Positions 42,675 to 52,232 are shown, numbered from the stretch's first letter. The stretch is 64,000 nt of DNA from Nitrospira sp. ST-bin5 (GCA_002083555.1 MSXN01000013.1:1-64000); one strand, 5' to 3'. The notes: generated by a model from the letters alone, not told the origin. Numbers and translations: made by a program.

Positions 42675-43624
42675 AAGAGCGAGTAGTGACGGCCTCGAAG
42701 GATCTCCGGTCGGTCACGTTTGGGCTGATGGCTCTGGTAGTTTTAGCGGCTCTGCCAGTCGGAGAGGTCCGAGCAGAGGATACAACAGCCCTGGCCGTAT
42801 CGGATTGCCGATATGAACAGGGTGAAGGAAAGTCCGGCAGTGCAGCTTTCCCGACCGACGACGTATTCAGGCCCTTGATGGCCGATCCGAAACAGCCGCA
42901 GTTTTTTGCGAGCTGGCAAGCCGCGCAGGTGAGAACGGATCGAACCTCCGCCAACGTCGGATCGGTGGGGTTCGGCGAAAACTTCGGTTTCTATACGAAG
43001 CGGGAGGGGTGTAGCGGCTGGCAGGTCGGGTTACTCGCGGGCGTATTTTCGCAGTTCAACCTGGATGCACCGTCATCGGATCTGATCAATACGGACTTTG
43101 TTGTCGGTGTGCCTTTTTCATGGCGGGCAGGGAACTGGTCGACGAGGGTGCGGTTCTATCATCAAAGCAGCCATCTCGGGGACGAATTTCTGCTGGGGCG
43201 GCCGGGGTTCAATCGGGTGAACTTGAGCTTTGAAGAGACGGAGGCAATTCTTTCTTACGACTATCGATGGGTGAGACTGTATGCCGGTGGGGGGTATTTG
43301 ATTCATCGCGACCCAGCTTCGCTGGACCGGAGCCGGGGACAGTGGGGATTTGAATTGCGCGGCCCTGCGGCCCCATCGCCGATCCTGGGGAAAGCGCTGG
43401 AGGGCCTGTTGATCACGCCCGTGCTTGGTGCGGACTTCAAAGCTCTTGAGGAGTTCAAGTGGATCGTCAATTCGAATGTGGTCGGAGGCGTCGAATGGTC
43501 GAGGGTGGGTTCGAACCGCCGGTTTCGATTTCTGTTGAATTACTATCACGGGTTCAATCCGTACGGCCAGTTCTTTGCGCAGAAGATCCAGACCATTGGA
43601 TTCGGGCTGTATCTGGCATTTTGA
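42671..43624 (+). CDS. DUF1207 outer-membrane protein
   Basis: The 317-residue protein starts at a GTG overlapping the permease stop. It has a signal peptide ending near EVRAED. The mature part is rich in aromatic, beta-strand-like segments and ends in Phe (GLYLAF), typical of an outer-membrane barrel. The motif RFYHQSSHLGDEFL is the DUF1207 signature. Tight coupling to an ABC exporter suggests a role at the outer membrane with that system, perhaps lipid or envelope-related (inference). Confidence 0.82.
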   Translation: MKERVVTASKDLRSVTFGLMALVVLAALPVGEVRAEDTTALAVSDCRYEQGEGKSGSAAFPTDDVFRPLMADPKQPQFFASWQAAQVRTDRTSANVGSVGFGENFGFYTKREGCSGWQVGLLAGVFSQFNLDAPSSDLINTDFVVGVPFSWRAGNWSTRVRFYHQSSHLGDEFLLGRPGFNRVNLSFEETEAILSYDYRWVRLYAGGGYLIHRDPASLDRSRGQWGFELRGPAAPSPILGKALEGLLITPVLGADFKALEEFKWIVNSNVVGGVEWSRVGSNRRFRFLLNYYHGFNPYGQFFAQKIQTIGFGLYLAF

Positions 43625-43944
43625 GATGCCGTTTCTCTGTTTAGACATGTTCGTGTCAGAAATTTGGTGGGAGTGATGATGCATCATTGGGCGAAGAGCG
43701 GCGGTCTGGTTTTGCCACGGGCCGCTCAATCTTCGAAGAGCGGCATGGTCTACTACAGTGATCCGCACAATTGATGGGGTAATACTACCTTGTTTTTGAG
43801 AAGATGCGGTTGTTCTCAGACTTTGACAAAGCATAGGATGCCGACTGGGGGAAGGCCTTTCCCCATGACAGCCAGGCGGGCCATGCGTTTGTACCCTTCG
43901 GCTTCGCAGGAGTGCTGTCCTCACAGCGCTGGGAGTTCTGGATT
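43625..43944. other. Gene-less interval before ftsH
   Basis: No credible gene or clear terminator is seen. The interval presumably holds the ftsH promoter. Confidence 0.4.
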
Positions 43945-45747
43945 GTGAATAAGAAAATCTCCTTTTCCATCTGGTACGTCTTTCTTGCCATCTGGGCAGT
44001 GATCCTCGTCCACGATTTGATCCATGCCCTCCAGAAGATCGAAGAGCTGCCCTACAGCGAATTCAGGAAGCTCGTGGTGGCCGGCAAAGTTGCCGAGGTG
44101 GCGGTCGGCAGCCACACCCTGACGGGAACCCTCAAGCCGGAGGGCGAGGCCAAGGAGCCGAAGCTGTTTTCGACCATTCGGGTGGAAGATCAGGATCTCG
44201 TTCGGGAGTTGAATCAACACGGGGTGAAGTTCGTCGGGGTTATCGAGACGACCTTCTGGCGCGATGTCTTGTCCTGGATTCTGCCGGCCGCCATTTTCGG
44301 GGCCATTTGGTATTTCTTCATTCGCCGGCTGGGGCAGGCCCAGGGCGGCTTTATGCAGGTGGGCCAGTCCAAAGCGAAAATTTACGCTGAGACCGATATC
44401 AAGATCACCTTTGCCGATGTCGCCGGGGTGGACGAGGCGAAGGAGGAACTCCGCGAGGTGATTGAGTTCCTCAAGACGCCGGAGAAGTTCACCCGGCTGG
44501 GGGGAAAGATCCCCAAGGGCATCTTATTGGTGGGACCGCCGGGAACCGGCAAGACCCTGCTCGCGCGGGCCGTGGCCGGCGAGGCCGGGGTAACCTTCTT
44601 CAGCATCAGCGGGTCGGAGTTTGTGGAAATGTTTGTGGGAGTGGGGGCGGCGCGCGTTCGCGATCTTTTCGAACAGGCGAAGCTGAAAGCGCCCTGCATT
44701 ATCTTCATCGATGAACTCGATGCGCTGGGAAAAGCGCGCGGCATGGGGCCCATGGCCCATGAAGAACGCGAGCAGACGCTCAATCAGTTGCTGGTTGAGA
44801 TGGACGGGTTCGATCCGCGTATCGGCGTCATTTTGATGGCGGCGACCAACCGTCCTGAAATTCTCGATCCGGCGCTCTTACGCGCCGGCCGGTTCGATCG
44901 CCACGTCGTCGTGGACCGTCCGGACAAGATCGGCCGATTGGCCATCCTTCGAGTCCATGCCAAGCACGTGCCGCTGGGGCCTGACGCGGATCTGGAGAAC
45001 ATTGCGGCCATGACGCCGGGATTCTCCGGCGCCGATCTGGCGAATATCATCAATGAGGCGGCCTTGTTGGCGGTGCGGCGCGGTAAAGACCTGGTGGGGA
45101 TTTCGGAATTGCAGGAAGCGGTCGAACGGGTGATCGCCGGATTGGAAAAGAAGAATCGAGTCCTCAATAAGATGGAGAAAGAACGCGTGGCCTATCATGA
45201 GACCGGCCATGCGCTGGTGGCGATCTCGTTGCCCGGTTCGGATCAGGTGCAGAAAATTTCGATCATTCCTCGCGGGGTGGCGGCGCTCGGGTACACGCTG
45301 CAACTGCCCACAGAGGACCGGTTTCTGATGACGAAGTCCGAACTGGAGAATAAGATTGCGGTGCTCTTAGGGGGACGAATTGCCGAAGAAATGATCTTCG
45401 GCGAGGCCTCCACCGGCGCGCAGAACGATCTGGTCAAAACGACGGACATTGCCAAGAGTATGGTGAAGGCCTACGGAATGAGCGGGAAGCTGGGCACCAT
45501 TACGCTGGAACGGGAGCGGCAGCCGCAGTTCGTCCAGATCCCGGTGGCCTCTGAAAAAGGGGACTACTCCGAAGAGACGGCCCGGGAGATCGATTGTGAA
45601 GTGCGGCGGATCATCGACGAACAGTACGAGCGGGTGAAGCGGCTACTCGAGCAACGCAAAGCCGCGTTGGTCGAAGGCGCGCGGGTCCTGCTGGAACGGG
45701 AAGTCATCAGCGGGAGTGAGCTGAGAACGATTATGGATACGCACTGA
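43945..45747 (+). CDS. ftsH: ATP-dependent zinc metalloprotease FtsH
   Basis: About 600 residues from the GTG at 43945 (GGGAG at 43931-43935; GTG 43912 is also open). Two membrane helices (about 7-27 and 103-123) flank a small periplasmic domain. The AAA+ domain has Walker A GPPGTGKT (197-204), the pore motif FVEMFVG and the SRH. The protease motif is HETGH (418-422), with Thr in place of the common Ala of HEAGH; the zinc His and catalytic Glu are kept. It degrades membrane and short-lived regulatory proteins. It may be one of several FtsH copies in the genome. Confidence 0.96.
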   Translation: MNKKISFSIWYVFLAIWAVILVHDLIHALQKIEELPYSEFRKLVVAGKVAEVAVGSHTLTGTLKPEGEAKEPKLFSTIRVEDQDLVRELNQHGVKFVGVIETTFWRDVLSWILPAAIFGAIWYFFIRRLGQAQGGFMQVGQSKAKIYAETDIKITFADVAGVDEAKEELREVIEFLKTPEKFTRLGGKIPKGILLVGPPGTGKTLLARAVAGEAGVTFFSISGSEFVEMFVGVGAARVRDLFEQAKLKAPCIIFIDELDALGKARGMGPMAHEEREQTLNQLLVEMDGFDPRIGVILMAATNRPEILDPALLRAGRFDRHVVVDRPDKIGRLAILRVHAKHVPLGPDADLENIAAMTPGFSGADLANIINEAALLAVRRGKDLVGISELQEAVERVIAGLEKKNRVLNKMEKERVAYHETGHALVAISLPGSDQVQKISIIPRGVAALGYTLQLPTEDRFLMTKSELENKIAVLLGGRIAEEMIFGEASTGAQNDLVKTTDIAKSMVKAYGMSGKLGTITLERERQPQFVQIPVASEKGDYSEETAREIDCEVRRIIDEQYERVKRLLEQRKAALVEGARVLLEREVISGSELRTIMDTH

Positions 45748-45821
45748 TTCTGTCCGACGAAAACGCGGCGCCTGGGATGCGCCGGACGGCGGGGCCGGGT
45801 GACACGGGGTGTGAATCGAGC

Positions 45822-46946
45822 ATGACGATGGAACGGCAGGCATCGATCGAGCGCGTGGACAGCGTGATGTATTGCCGTGGCCGATGGGTCCTGTCGAATG
45901 TGGCCGACCTCGAATCCCAAGCCGGCGCGCTCGACTGGCCCGGGAGGGGCGGGGTGATCTATGACGCGAGCGAGATTACCGCGATGGATACGGGCGGAGC
46001 GGTGCTCCTGCACCGGAGTCTCCGTGCGGCCGGTCGGGCTGGACGAACGGCGTCTCTTCAAGGCCTGCCACCGGAATTTGCGGCGTTGCTCCACATGGTC
46101 GAGACTCAGCCGGTGAGCGCGTCCGGGGTGATCCCCGCGCAAGAGGGGCAAGGGGGATGGATCGAGCGAGTGGGCCGGGCCGCGTGGCATCAACTGGAGT
46201 CCGGTAGTCGCGGTCTCGCATTTCTTGGCGAGAGCACCATCGCTTTTCTGCGCGTGTTACGCCAGCCAGGGTCGCTGCGCTGGCGTTCTCTCTTGCGGAT
46301 GCTGCAAATCGACGGGGTGAATGCCTTACCGATCACGGGGTTGCTGACGTTCCTCATCGGTGTGGTGATCGCCTATCAGGGCGCCGAGCAACTGCGAAAG
46401 TTTGGAACGAATATCTTTATCGTCGACCTGGTGGGGATCTCGTTGCTCCGTGAGATTTCACCGTTGATCGTGGCCATCCTGATTGCCGGCCGGTCGGGCT
46501 CCGCCTATGCGGCCGAGATTGGCACCATGAAGGTGACGGAGGAGCTGGATGCCGTGCGGACGCTGGGCATCTCGCCGATGGCGCTCCTCGTGCTTCCTCG
46601 GGTGTTGGCGTTAGTCATCGCCTTGCCGTTGTTGACGGTGTATGCGGATGCGTTGGGAGTCTTTGGGGGCATGCTGATCGCTTCGAGCCAGTTGAGTGTC
46701 AGCTTTACAGAATTTCTCTCGCGCTTTGAAGAAGCCGTCGCGGTCCGGCACTTCTTTATCGGGATCGCCAAGGCGCCCTTCTTTGCCGTCATCATTGCGC
46801 TGGTCGGATGCTATCAGGGATTTCAGATTCGCGGCGGGGTGGACGATGTCGGCCGGCATACGACGATCAGCGTGGTCCAGGGAATTTTCCTGGTCATCGT
46901 GTTCGACGCGATCTGCAGTATCTTGCTGAACTGGTGGGATCTCTAG
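45822..46946 (+). CDS. MlaE-family ABC permease with N-terminal STAS domain
   Basis: About 374 residues from the ATG at 45822 (the frame is open to 45777; the start is uncertain). Residues 5-100 form a STAS (MlaB-like) domain containing DASEITAMDTGGAVLL. The rest is an MlaE permease with five or six helices and the conserved EIGTMKVTEELDAVRTLG loop. Fusing MlaB to MlaE in one chain is a known alternative layout. With the ATPase, MCE protein and lipoprotein downstream it moves phospholipids between the membranes. Confidence 0.93.
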   Translation: MTMERQASIERVDSVMYCRGRWVLSNVADLESQAGALDWPGRGGVIYDASEITAMDTGGAVLLHRSLRAAGRAGRTASLQGLPPEFAALLHMVETQPVSASGVIPAQEGQGGWIERVGRAAWHQLESGSRGLAFLGESTIAFLRVLRQPGSLRWRSLLRMLQIDGVNALPITGLLTFLIGVVIAYQGAEQLRKFGTNIFIVDLVGISLLREISPLIVAILIAGRSGSAYAAEIGTMKVTEELDAVRTLGISPMALLVLPRVLALVIALPLLTVYADALGVFGGMLIASSQLSVSFTEFLSRFEEAVAVRHFFIGIAKAPFFAVIIALVGCYQGFQIRGGVDDVGRHTTISVVQGIFLVIVFDAICSILLNWWDL

Positions 46947-46947
46947 C

Positions 46948-47180
46948 GGGATGTTGAAAATGACCTCCAGCGTCGTTCTCGCATCGTTCAGGTCCTCAAC
47001 GTATGGGGCCTACTGGAGGCAAAGTACCTCTCCGCTCGCAGGTGATCGAAGCGAGCGGATCAAGCGAAGCTTGGTATGTACCTCCTCGGCCCTTCACTCG
47101 CTGCGGCCTTGCCCGTGGAGCGGCGCGTCTTGGCGCGCCGGGGTTGGGTGGGTGAGATCGGCGTCCATTTTGAACATCCC
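46948..47180. repeat. MITE-like element between mlaE and mlaF genes
   Basis: GGGATGTTGAAAATG (46948-46962) and CATTTTGAACATCCC (47166-47180) are terminal inverted repeats matching at 14 of 15 positions. They enclose about 200 bases with no gene, including GC-rich hairpin sequence (GGCGCGTCTTGGCGCGCC near 47122). The element starts one base after the mlaE stop codon. It looks like a non-autonomous mobile element of a type I recall as frequent in Nitrospira genomes (memory, not a search). Confidence 0.65.
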
Positions 47181-47204
47181 TCGTGATCCAGAAGGGGAGT
47201 GGCT

Positions 47205-48020
47205 GTGACGTCCCTTGCTGCAAGTGAGAAGCCGCAATCGATTATCGAGGTCAACCATGTGGCGACTCGATTCGGCCAGGCTGTGGTGCATGCGGATGTG
47301 AGCCTCTCGGTCCGGCGCGGCGAAGTCTTTGCGATTGCGGGCGGCAACGGGTGTGGAAAATCGACGCTGTTGCGGGAGATCGTGGGGTTGCTCACACCCT
47401 CGTCCGGCTCGATTCACCTGTTTGGCTTGGACAGCCGGGCGTTGGAAGATTACGATGGCCGACCGATCCATCGGCGGTTCGGGGTGATGTTCCAGCAAGG
47501 GGCGTTGTTCAGTTCGTTCACGCTGGCCGAAAATGTGGCGGTGCCGCTGCGGGAATTTACGGGCCTCAGCGCACAGCTGATTCGTGAGATTGTGGCCGTC
47601 AAGATTGCGATGGTGGGATTGCCGCCGGACAGCGCCACCAAATTCCCCAGCGAACTGAGCGGCGGGATGCGGCGGCGGGCGGCGCTGGCCCGGGCGATCG
47701 TGATGGATCCTGAATTGTTGTTCCTCGATGAGCCGACGGCCGGCTTGGATCCGATCATTGCAGCGGGATTCGATGATCTGGTGCTCTCTCTGAAGCGCCT
47801 GCTGGGGCTGACGGTGGTCATGGTGACGCACGATCTGGATTCGCTGTGGCGCATTGCCGATCGGGTGGCCGTGTTGGGTAACGGGAAGGTTCTCGGCGTC
47901 GGGACGATGCAGGAGTTGTCACAGTCCGACGACCCCGTCATCCGTGAATATTTCCAGGGTCCTCGGGGGAGGGCGGCGCAGGAGCAGGCGGCCTGGAATC
48001 AACGAGGCCGCCGCACGTGA
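47205..48020 (+). CDS. MlaF-like ABC ATPase
   Basis: About 271 residues from the GTG at 47205 (AAGGGGAG at 47192-47199; GTG 47199 overlaps that site). It has Walker A GGNGCGKST, signature LSGGMRRRAALARA, Walker B LLFLDEPTAGLD and the H-loop VTHD. It powers the MlaE permease in phospholipid transport. It is separated from mlaE by a MITE-like repeat, so it may depend on read-through or on a promoter inside that repeat. Confidence 0.93.
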   Translation: MTSLAASEKPQSIIEVNHVATRFGQAVVHADVSLSVRRGEVFAIAGGNGCGKSTLLREIVGLLTPSSGSIHLFGLDSRALEDYDGRPIHRRFGVMFQQGALFSSFTLAENVAVPLREFTGLSAQLIREIVAVKIAMVGLPPDSATKFPSELSGGMRRRAALARAIVMDPELLFLDEPTAGLDPIIAAGFDDLVLSLKRLLGLTVVMVTHDLDSLWRIADRVAVLGNGKVLGVGTMQELSQSDDPVIREYFQGPRGRAAQEQAAWNQRGRRT

Positions 48021-48059
48021 CGCGTTCAGAGATCGGGAAGCGAGTAGAATGAGGGTGTC

Positions 48060-49022
48060 ATGGAACCGAAGGTAAATTATTTTCTCGTGGGCTCCTTTGT
48101 CGTCGTCCTCGGCGCGGCGATGGTGGTCGCCATGTTCTGGCTGGGGAAAACGGACTACCGTGGCGTCAATGATCGATACGAAGCATTTATGCGGGAGTCC
48201 GTCGCCGGCTTGAGCGTGGACTCCACGGTCAAGTATCGCGGTGTGGACGTGGGTCGGGTGAAGGCCATCACCTTGAACCAGAGCAATCCAGAAGAGGTGC
48301 TGTTGACGTTGGATATCGCGCGCGGGACGCCGATCAAGACCGATACCATCGCCGTCCTTGAAACACAGGGACTCACAGGACTGGCTACGATCAACTTAAC
48401 CGGTGGCAGCCGCGATGCTCCTCCGCTGCAGGCAGCACCGGGGCAGGACTATCCGGTTATCAAGACGGGGCCATCCTTGTTCTTTCGTCTCGACGAGGCG
48501 ATGTCCCGGCTCTTATCCGAAAAGGGACTGACCAAATTGCTCGCCGACCTTGATGTGTTGGTGAAGGGGGCGTCGGAGGTGGTGGATGAGGAAAACCGTG
48601 TCCGGCTCAAGCAGACGCTCAAAGATCTGTCTGAGGTGGCGCAGACGATCGCCTCTCATAAGGATCAGCTGGATCGCGGGCTGACCGGCGCGGAGCGGAG
48701 TGCGGACAATCTCGCCAAGATGACCCTGTCGCTTAACGAGCAGGTGCCGTTGCTGCTCGGGCGGATCAACAAGAGTGCCTTGTCGCTTCAGCGACTGACC
48801 GACGAGTTGGCGGTGACGAGCAAGGCCGTCGGGGCGCTGGTCAATGAGACGAAGCCGGAGGTCGAGCAGTTCTCACGACAGACCTTGCCGGAGTCGAGTC
48901 TGTTGGTGAGTGAGCTGCGGCAATTGACCGGAACCCTCAATCGTGTGGTGCGTGATCTGGAGCGGGAACCGAACGCGCTGGTATTTGGGAAGCCGGCGCA
49001 GCGCCGCGGGCCCGGCGAATAG
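48060..49022 (+). CDS. MlaD-like MCE-domain protein
   Basis: The 320-residue protein has one N-terminal membrane helix (about 7-29) and one MCE domain (about 38-118, with STVKYRGVDVGRVKAI and LETQGLTGLATINL). A long helical, coiled-coil tail of about 150 residues follows. That tail is longer than in E. coli MlaD and resembles tunnel-forming helices in other MCE proteins. It sits in the periplasm and passes lipids between the permease and an acceptor. Confidence 0.92.
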   Translation: MEPKVNYFLVGSFVVVLGAAMVVAMFWLGKTDYRGVNDRYEAFMRESVAGLSVDSTVKYRGVDVGRVKAITLNQSNPEEVLLTLDIARGTPIKTDTIAVLETQGLTGLATINLTGGSRDAPPLQAAPGQDYPVIKTGPSLFFRLDEAMSRLLSEKGLTKLLADLDVLVKGASEVVDEENRVRLKQTLKDLSEVAQTIASHKDQLDRGLTGAERSADNLAKMTLSLNEQVPLLLGRINKSALSLQRLTDELAVTSKAVGALVNETKPEVEQFSRQTLPESSLLVSELRQLTGTLNRVVRDLEREPNALVFGKPAQRRGPGE

Positions 49023-49032
49023 GGAGGCACGG

Positions 49033-49662
49033 ATGAGATCGTGGTCTGGACGAATGGTGTTGACGCTGTTGTTGACGGCATCGGGCTGTTTTTCGCCTCG
49101 GGGCGATGCCCTTCCGGTTCATACCTTTCAATTGAGTGTGGACGGAGGGTTCGATGAAGGGCGTCCCGTTCCTGTCAACGGGCCGGTCTTGTTGGTGAGC
49201 CTGCCACAGGCGGAACCCGGGTTCGAAACGCAGCGGATGGTCTATGTCACGCGGCAGTTCGAGTTGGAATACTACGCCACGAATCAATGGGCCGAGAGTC
49301 CCGCGCGCCTGCTCTCGCCGTTGTTGGTGCAGGCGGCTGGTCGAACCGGTGACTGGCGCACGGTCGTCGCTTTGCCGAGTTCTATTCGGGGGGATTATCG
49401 ATTGGATGTGGCGGGGTTCTCCGTCCAGCAGGAGTTTCTGCAACGGCCGAGCCGCGTGCGGATGACGCTCCGCAGCCAGCTTGTGGATCTCAACGAGTTT
49501 CGCGTCGTGAGCACGAAAACATTCGAAGCGGTGGCCCAGGCCCCGAGCGAGGATGCTTACGGGGGGGTGTTGGCGGCGAATCAGGCAACCGCCGCTATGC
49601 TTACGCAAGTCACGTCATGGCTTCATAGCTGTGTGCGGCATCAGCCGGAGTGTAACCGGTGA
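49033..49662 (+). CDS. ABC-transport auxiliary lipoprotein (PqiC-like)
   Basis: The 209-residue protein has a lipobox, LTASGC, near residue 19. The globular part matches the ABC-type auxiliary lipoprotein family (VLLVSLPQAEPGFETQRMVY, QFELEYYATNQWAESPARLL). Such lipoproteins sit with MCE transporters, often on the outer membrane. It is 10 bases after the MCE gene behind GGGAGG and completes the operon. Confidence 0.85.
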   Translation: MRSWSGRMVLTLLLTASGCFSPRGDALPVHTFQLSVDGGFDEGRPVPVNGPVLLVSLPQAEPGFETQRMVYVTRQFELEYYATNQWAESPARLLSPLLVQAAGRTGDWRTVVALPSSIRGDYRLDVAGFSVQQEFLQRPSRVRMTLRSQLVDLNEFRVVSTKTFEAVAQAPSEDAYGGVLAANQATAAMLTQVTSWLHSCVRHQPECNR

Positions 49663-49705
49663 GCGAGTGGGGTGCCTTCCGATGTGGGAAGTCAGGGAGA
49701 TTATG

Positions 49706-50053
49706 ATGGATTTCCGTACACAGGCGTTTGGTGTAGCAGTGGCTGGCTGGTGGCTGGCGATAGCTATTCCAGGACTTGCGTCCGGGGAGGCGAATCTCCA
49801 TCGGGGGAAGCAGGTCTATGAGAAATACTGCCTGGCCTGCCATGGTCCGCAAGGGAGAGGGGATGGCGCGACGCAGTTCGATCCGCCGGTGGCGGATCTG
49901 ACGTCGAGCGAGGTCCTGATGAAGCCCGATTCGCGGTTACTCCGAAGCATCCATGACGGCCGGACGAATACGGCGATGGATGCGTGGAAATCGACCTTGT
50001 CGGATGAAGCCATGCGCGATGTATTGACCTATATCCTGACGTTCCCCAGATGA
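49706..50053 (+). CDS. Small periplasmic monohaem cytochrome c
   Basis: The 115-residue protein has a signal peptide ending near GLASGE. A class I cytochrome c domain carries CLACH and HGPQGRGDG, with a distal Met probably in the NTAMDAW segment. The start at 49706 fits GGGAGA at 49695-49700; ATG 49703 is an alternative. It is one of several similar small cytochromes in this region (52278, 61724), probably electron carriers to a terminal oxidase. Confidence 0.9.
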   Translation: MDFRTQAFGVAVAGWWLAIAIPGLASGEANLHRGKQVYEKYCLACHGPQGRGDGATQFDPPVADLTSSEVLMKPDSRLLRSIHDGRTNTAMDAWKSTLSDEAMRDVLTYILTFPR

Positions 50054-50086
50054 GGATGAAGTGATCGAAGGAATGGCTGTCATGTC

Positions 50087-50575
50087 ATGAGAGTCTCTTG
50101 GAAGACCGGGCTGAGCTTCGGGTTGACGTCTGGTGTCATTACTACTCTGGGCTTGATGGTCGGATTGAATTCAGGGACACATTCACGCCCCATCGTCATC
50201 GGCGGGATTCTGACGATTGCGATTGCCGACGCCATGTCGGATGCGCTGGGCATCCATGTGGCGGAAGAATCAAAAAATAATAGTCCGGCCAGGCAGATCT
50301 GGGAATCGACCCTGGCCACGTTTCTGGCCAAGTTCGTCATCGCCCTCACCTTTGCCGTCCCGGTTCTGCTGGCGCCGCTCGATCAGGCCATTCTCATCAG
50401 CGTCATGTGGGGCCTGTTCTTGTTAGCAGGACTCAGTTTCTTTATTGCGAGGACACAAGGGATCGCGCCCTGGAAAGTTATCGGTGAACACCTCGTGATT
50501 GCGCTCTGCGTGGTGGCTCTGACGCATGCGGTCGGTGATTGGGTCCGGCTGTATGTGGCGGACGGGAGGCCATGA
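50087..50575 (+). CDS. VIT1/CCC1-like membrane protein
   Basis: The 162-residue protein has about five hydrophobic segments. The start GLTSGVITTLGLMVGLNS and the segment IADAMSDALGIHVAEES resemble the vacuolar iron transporter (VIT1/CCC1) family, which moves Fe(II) or Mn(II). It is shorter than typical members and lacks the cytoplasmic metal-binding insert, so the substrate is uncertain. It overlaps the next gene by one base. Confidence 0.7.
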   Translation: MRVSWKTGLSFGLTSGVITTLGLMVGLNSGTHSRPIVIGGILTIAIADAMSDALGIHVAEESKNNSPARQIWESTLATFLAKFVIALTFAVPVLLAPLDQAILISVMWGLFLLAGLSFFIARTQGIAPWKVIGEHLVIALCVVALTHAVGDWVRLYVADGRP

Positions 50576-51120
50576 TGAGTGCGGCGACGGATCGCTCCGA
50601 TCTTGATCCTACCTATGAGCGCTTGCTGATGCTCTGGACTTCAGGCGTGCGTGACTATCACACGATGCTCTCCGACTATCTGACGGCGCATTCCATTTTC
50701 GTGGCGGTGATCGGCCTGATCGTCTCGCGGGGATTGCTGCCGTTGTCGTTCACGGTGCTGATTGCTCTCCTCTGTGCGTTTGGCGTGTTGATGTGTCTTC
50801 AGATGGCGATCGTGCTTGGACGATTGTCAGGCCAGAATGCCTTGTGGGAGTGGCGATTACGCGGGATCGAACAGTCTCCCGGCTGGGATCGGCAGAAGCT
50901 GATCATGAGTCTCTATCAGCTCCATGAGTCGAGGCAGCCGATCCAAGATCCCCTGAACGAGCCGCCGGTATTCTTGCCGAGCTGGGCGTTCCGTCAACAC
51001 CGGCAGTGGTGGGCCCATCGCGCCGTCAGCTTCCCCTGGTTTTTCGGATTGGTGTACGGCATGTTTTTTGTCTGGGCGGCGACACAGTTAATCCGACTGA
51101 TTGCAGGCGGATCACCCTAA
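50575..51120 (+). CDS. Membrane protein of unknown function
   Basis: The protein is 181 residues, with hydrophobic segments at about 40-58, 62-85 and 150-175. The start at 50575 fits GGGAGG (50564-50569); ATG 50572 is an alternative. A central soluble part contains WEWRLRGIEQSPGWDRQKLI. I do not recognise the family; similar small proteins occur next to transporters in other bacteria. It is translationally coupled to the VIT-like gene. Confidence 0.75.
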   Translation: MSAATDRSDLDPTYERLLMLWTSGVRDYHTMLSDYLTAHSIFVAVIGLIVSRGLLPLSFTVLIALLCAFGVLMCLQMAIVLGRLSGQNALWEWRLRGIEQSPGWDRQKLIMSLYQLHESRQPIQDPLNEPPVFLPSWAFRQHRQWWAHRAVSFPWFFGLVYGMFFVWAATQLIRLIAGGSP

Positions 51121-51142
51121 TATCGCAGATGACGGGGGAGAT

Positions 51143-51592
51143 ATGTGGAAATCGTCCATCGTCCTGACCGGGCTGTTCGGCGTGCTGTTATTGTTTCACG
51201 CCATGCCTCTGCATAGTTTGGGCGAGCAGATCCCGGCGGATCAGACGCATCGTGTCGTGATGCATCTGAACTCCGGGGATGAGAAAGTTCAGCGGGGAGC
51301 GTTGAGCAATATCCGGCATCTGTATCAGGAGGTGGGCCGCGAACGTCTTCAGTTAGAACTGGTCGTCCATGGGCCCGGGTTGACGTTGTTCACAAAGAGT
51401 GCGACGTCATTGGGGCAGGATCTGGCGCAGTTGAAGGCCGAGTACGGTGTGCGGTATACCGCCTGTTCGAATACAATGAAAGCGATGAAGATCGCGCGTG
51501 AGGATTTGATTCCGGAAGTCGGAGATACGGTGCCGGCGATGATACGGTTGATGGAACGACAAGAACAGGGATGGGCCTATATAAAACCATAG
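51143..51592 (+). CDS. Exported DsrE/DsrF-like protein
   Basis: The 149-residue protein has an N-terminal signal or anchor (about 5-22). The DsrE-like alpha/beta fold is recognisable from HRVVMHLNSGDEKVQRGALSNI, LELVVHGPGLTLF and the conserved Cys108 (YTACSNTM). DsrE-type proteins carry or bind sulfur on that Cys. Export to the periplasm is a variant seen in other sulfur bacteria. Nearby TsdA-like and SorA-like genes support a sulfur context. Confidence 0.8.
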   Translation: MWKSSIVLTGLFGVLLLFHAMPLHSLGEQIPADQTHRVVMHLNSGDEKVQRGALSNIRHLYQEVGRERLQLELVVHGPGLTLFTKSATSLGQDLAQLKAEYGVRYTACSNTMKAMKIAREDLIPEVGDTVPAMIRLMERQEQGWAYIKP

Positions 51593-51597
51593 CGGAG

Positions 51598-51621
51598 AGC
51601 TGATGGCCGATAGCTGAGGGC
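51598..51621. repeat. REP-like repeat copy
   Basis: The 24 bases match 12735-12758 at 20 positions, and part also matches 20820-20836 at 15 of 17. It lies between the DsrE-like and OsmC-like genes. Confidence 0.5.
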
Positions 51622-51645
51622 TGACAGCAGGAACTGGGAGGAAGC

Positions 51646-52080
51646 ATGGAATCGAAACCGAAAGTCTATCTGTATCACACGGCGGTGAAATGGACGGAAC
51701 AGCGCAAGGGCGTGATCTCCTGCGCGGGCAAGCCCGATGTGGCCGTCGCGACGCCACCGGAATTCAAAGGGCATGACGGCATCTGGTCGCCTGAAGATCT
51801 CTTCGTCGCATCTGCCAATATCTGTTTGATGACCACGTTCTTGTCAGTGGCGGAGCGCGCGGGTCTGGCATTTACCTCCTACGAGAGTGAGGCTGAAGGA
51901 AAGCTGGAATTAGTCGATGGGAAGTTTCAGTTCACGGCCATCGCATTGAAACCGGTGATTACGCTACCGGCGGGGGGCGATGCCGCCAAAGCGAAGGAGC
52001 TGATCGAGAAGGCTGAAGCCAACTGCCTGATTTCGAACTCGATGAAGGCCCACGTCACCCTCATCCCAACCATTCGTTAA
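51646..52080 (+). CDS. OsmC/Ohr-family protein, first copy
   Basis: The 144-residue protein has the OsmC fold and the two conserved Cys, Cys60 (ASANICLMTTF) and Cys127 (AEANCLIS), at the spacing used by Ohr/OsmC for thiol-based peroxide reduction. It detoxifies organic hydroperoxides or handles sulfur-containing electrophiles. It is cytoplasmic. GGGAGG lies upstream. A second OsmC paralogue is at 53873. Confidence 0.88.
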   Translation: MESKPKVYLYHTAVKWTEQRKGVISCAGKPDVAVATPPEFKGHDGIWSPEDLFVASANICLMTTFLSVAERAGLAFTSYESEAEGKLELVDGKFQFTAIALKPVITLPAGGDAAKAKELIEKAEANCLISNSMKAHVTLIPTIR

Positions 52081-52232
52081 TTCCCTCGAACTGGGGCATC
52101 CTGGGACCGTGTGTGAAAGCCGGCCTGGGGTGTTTCTCGCCAGTTGAAGTTCATGGGCCTATCCTTCCTTCAAATATCGAGTCTAACCTATTGGGATCAT
52201 TGATTAGTTTTCTTACATGACTTTCACGCCGA

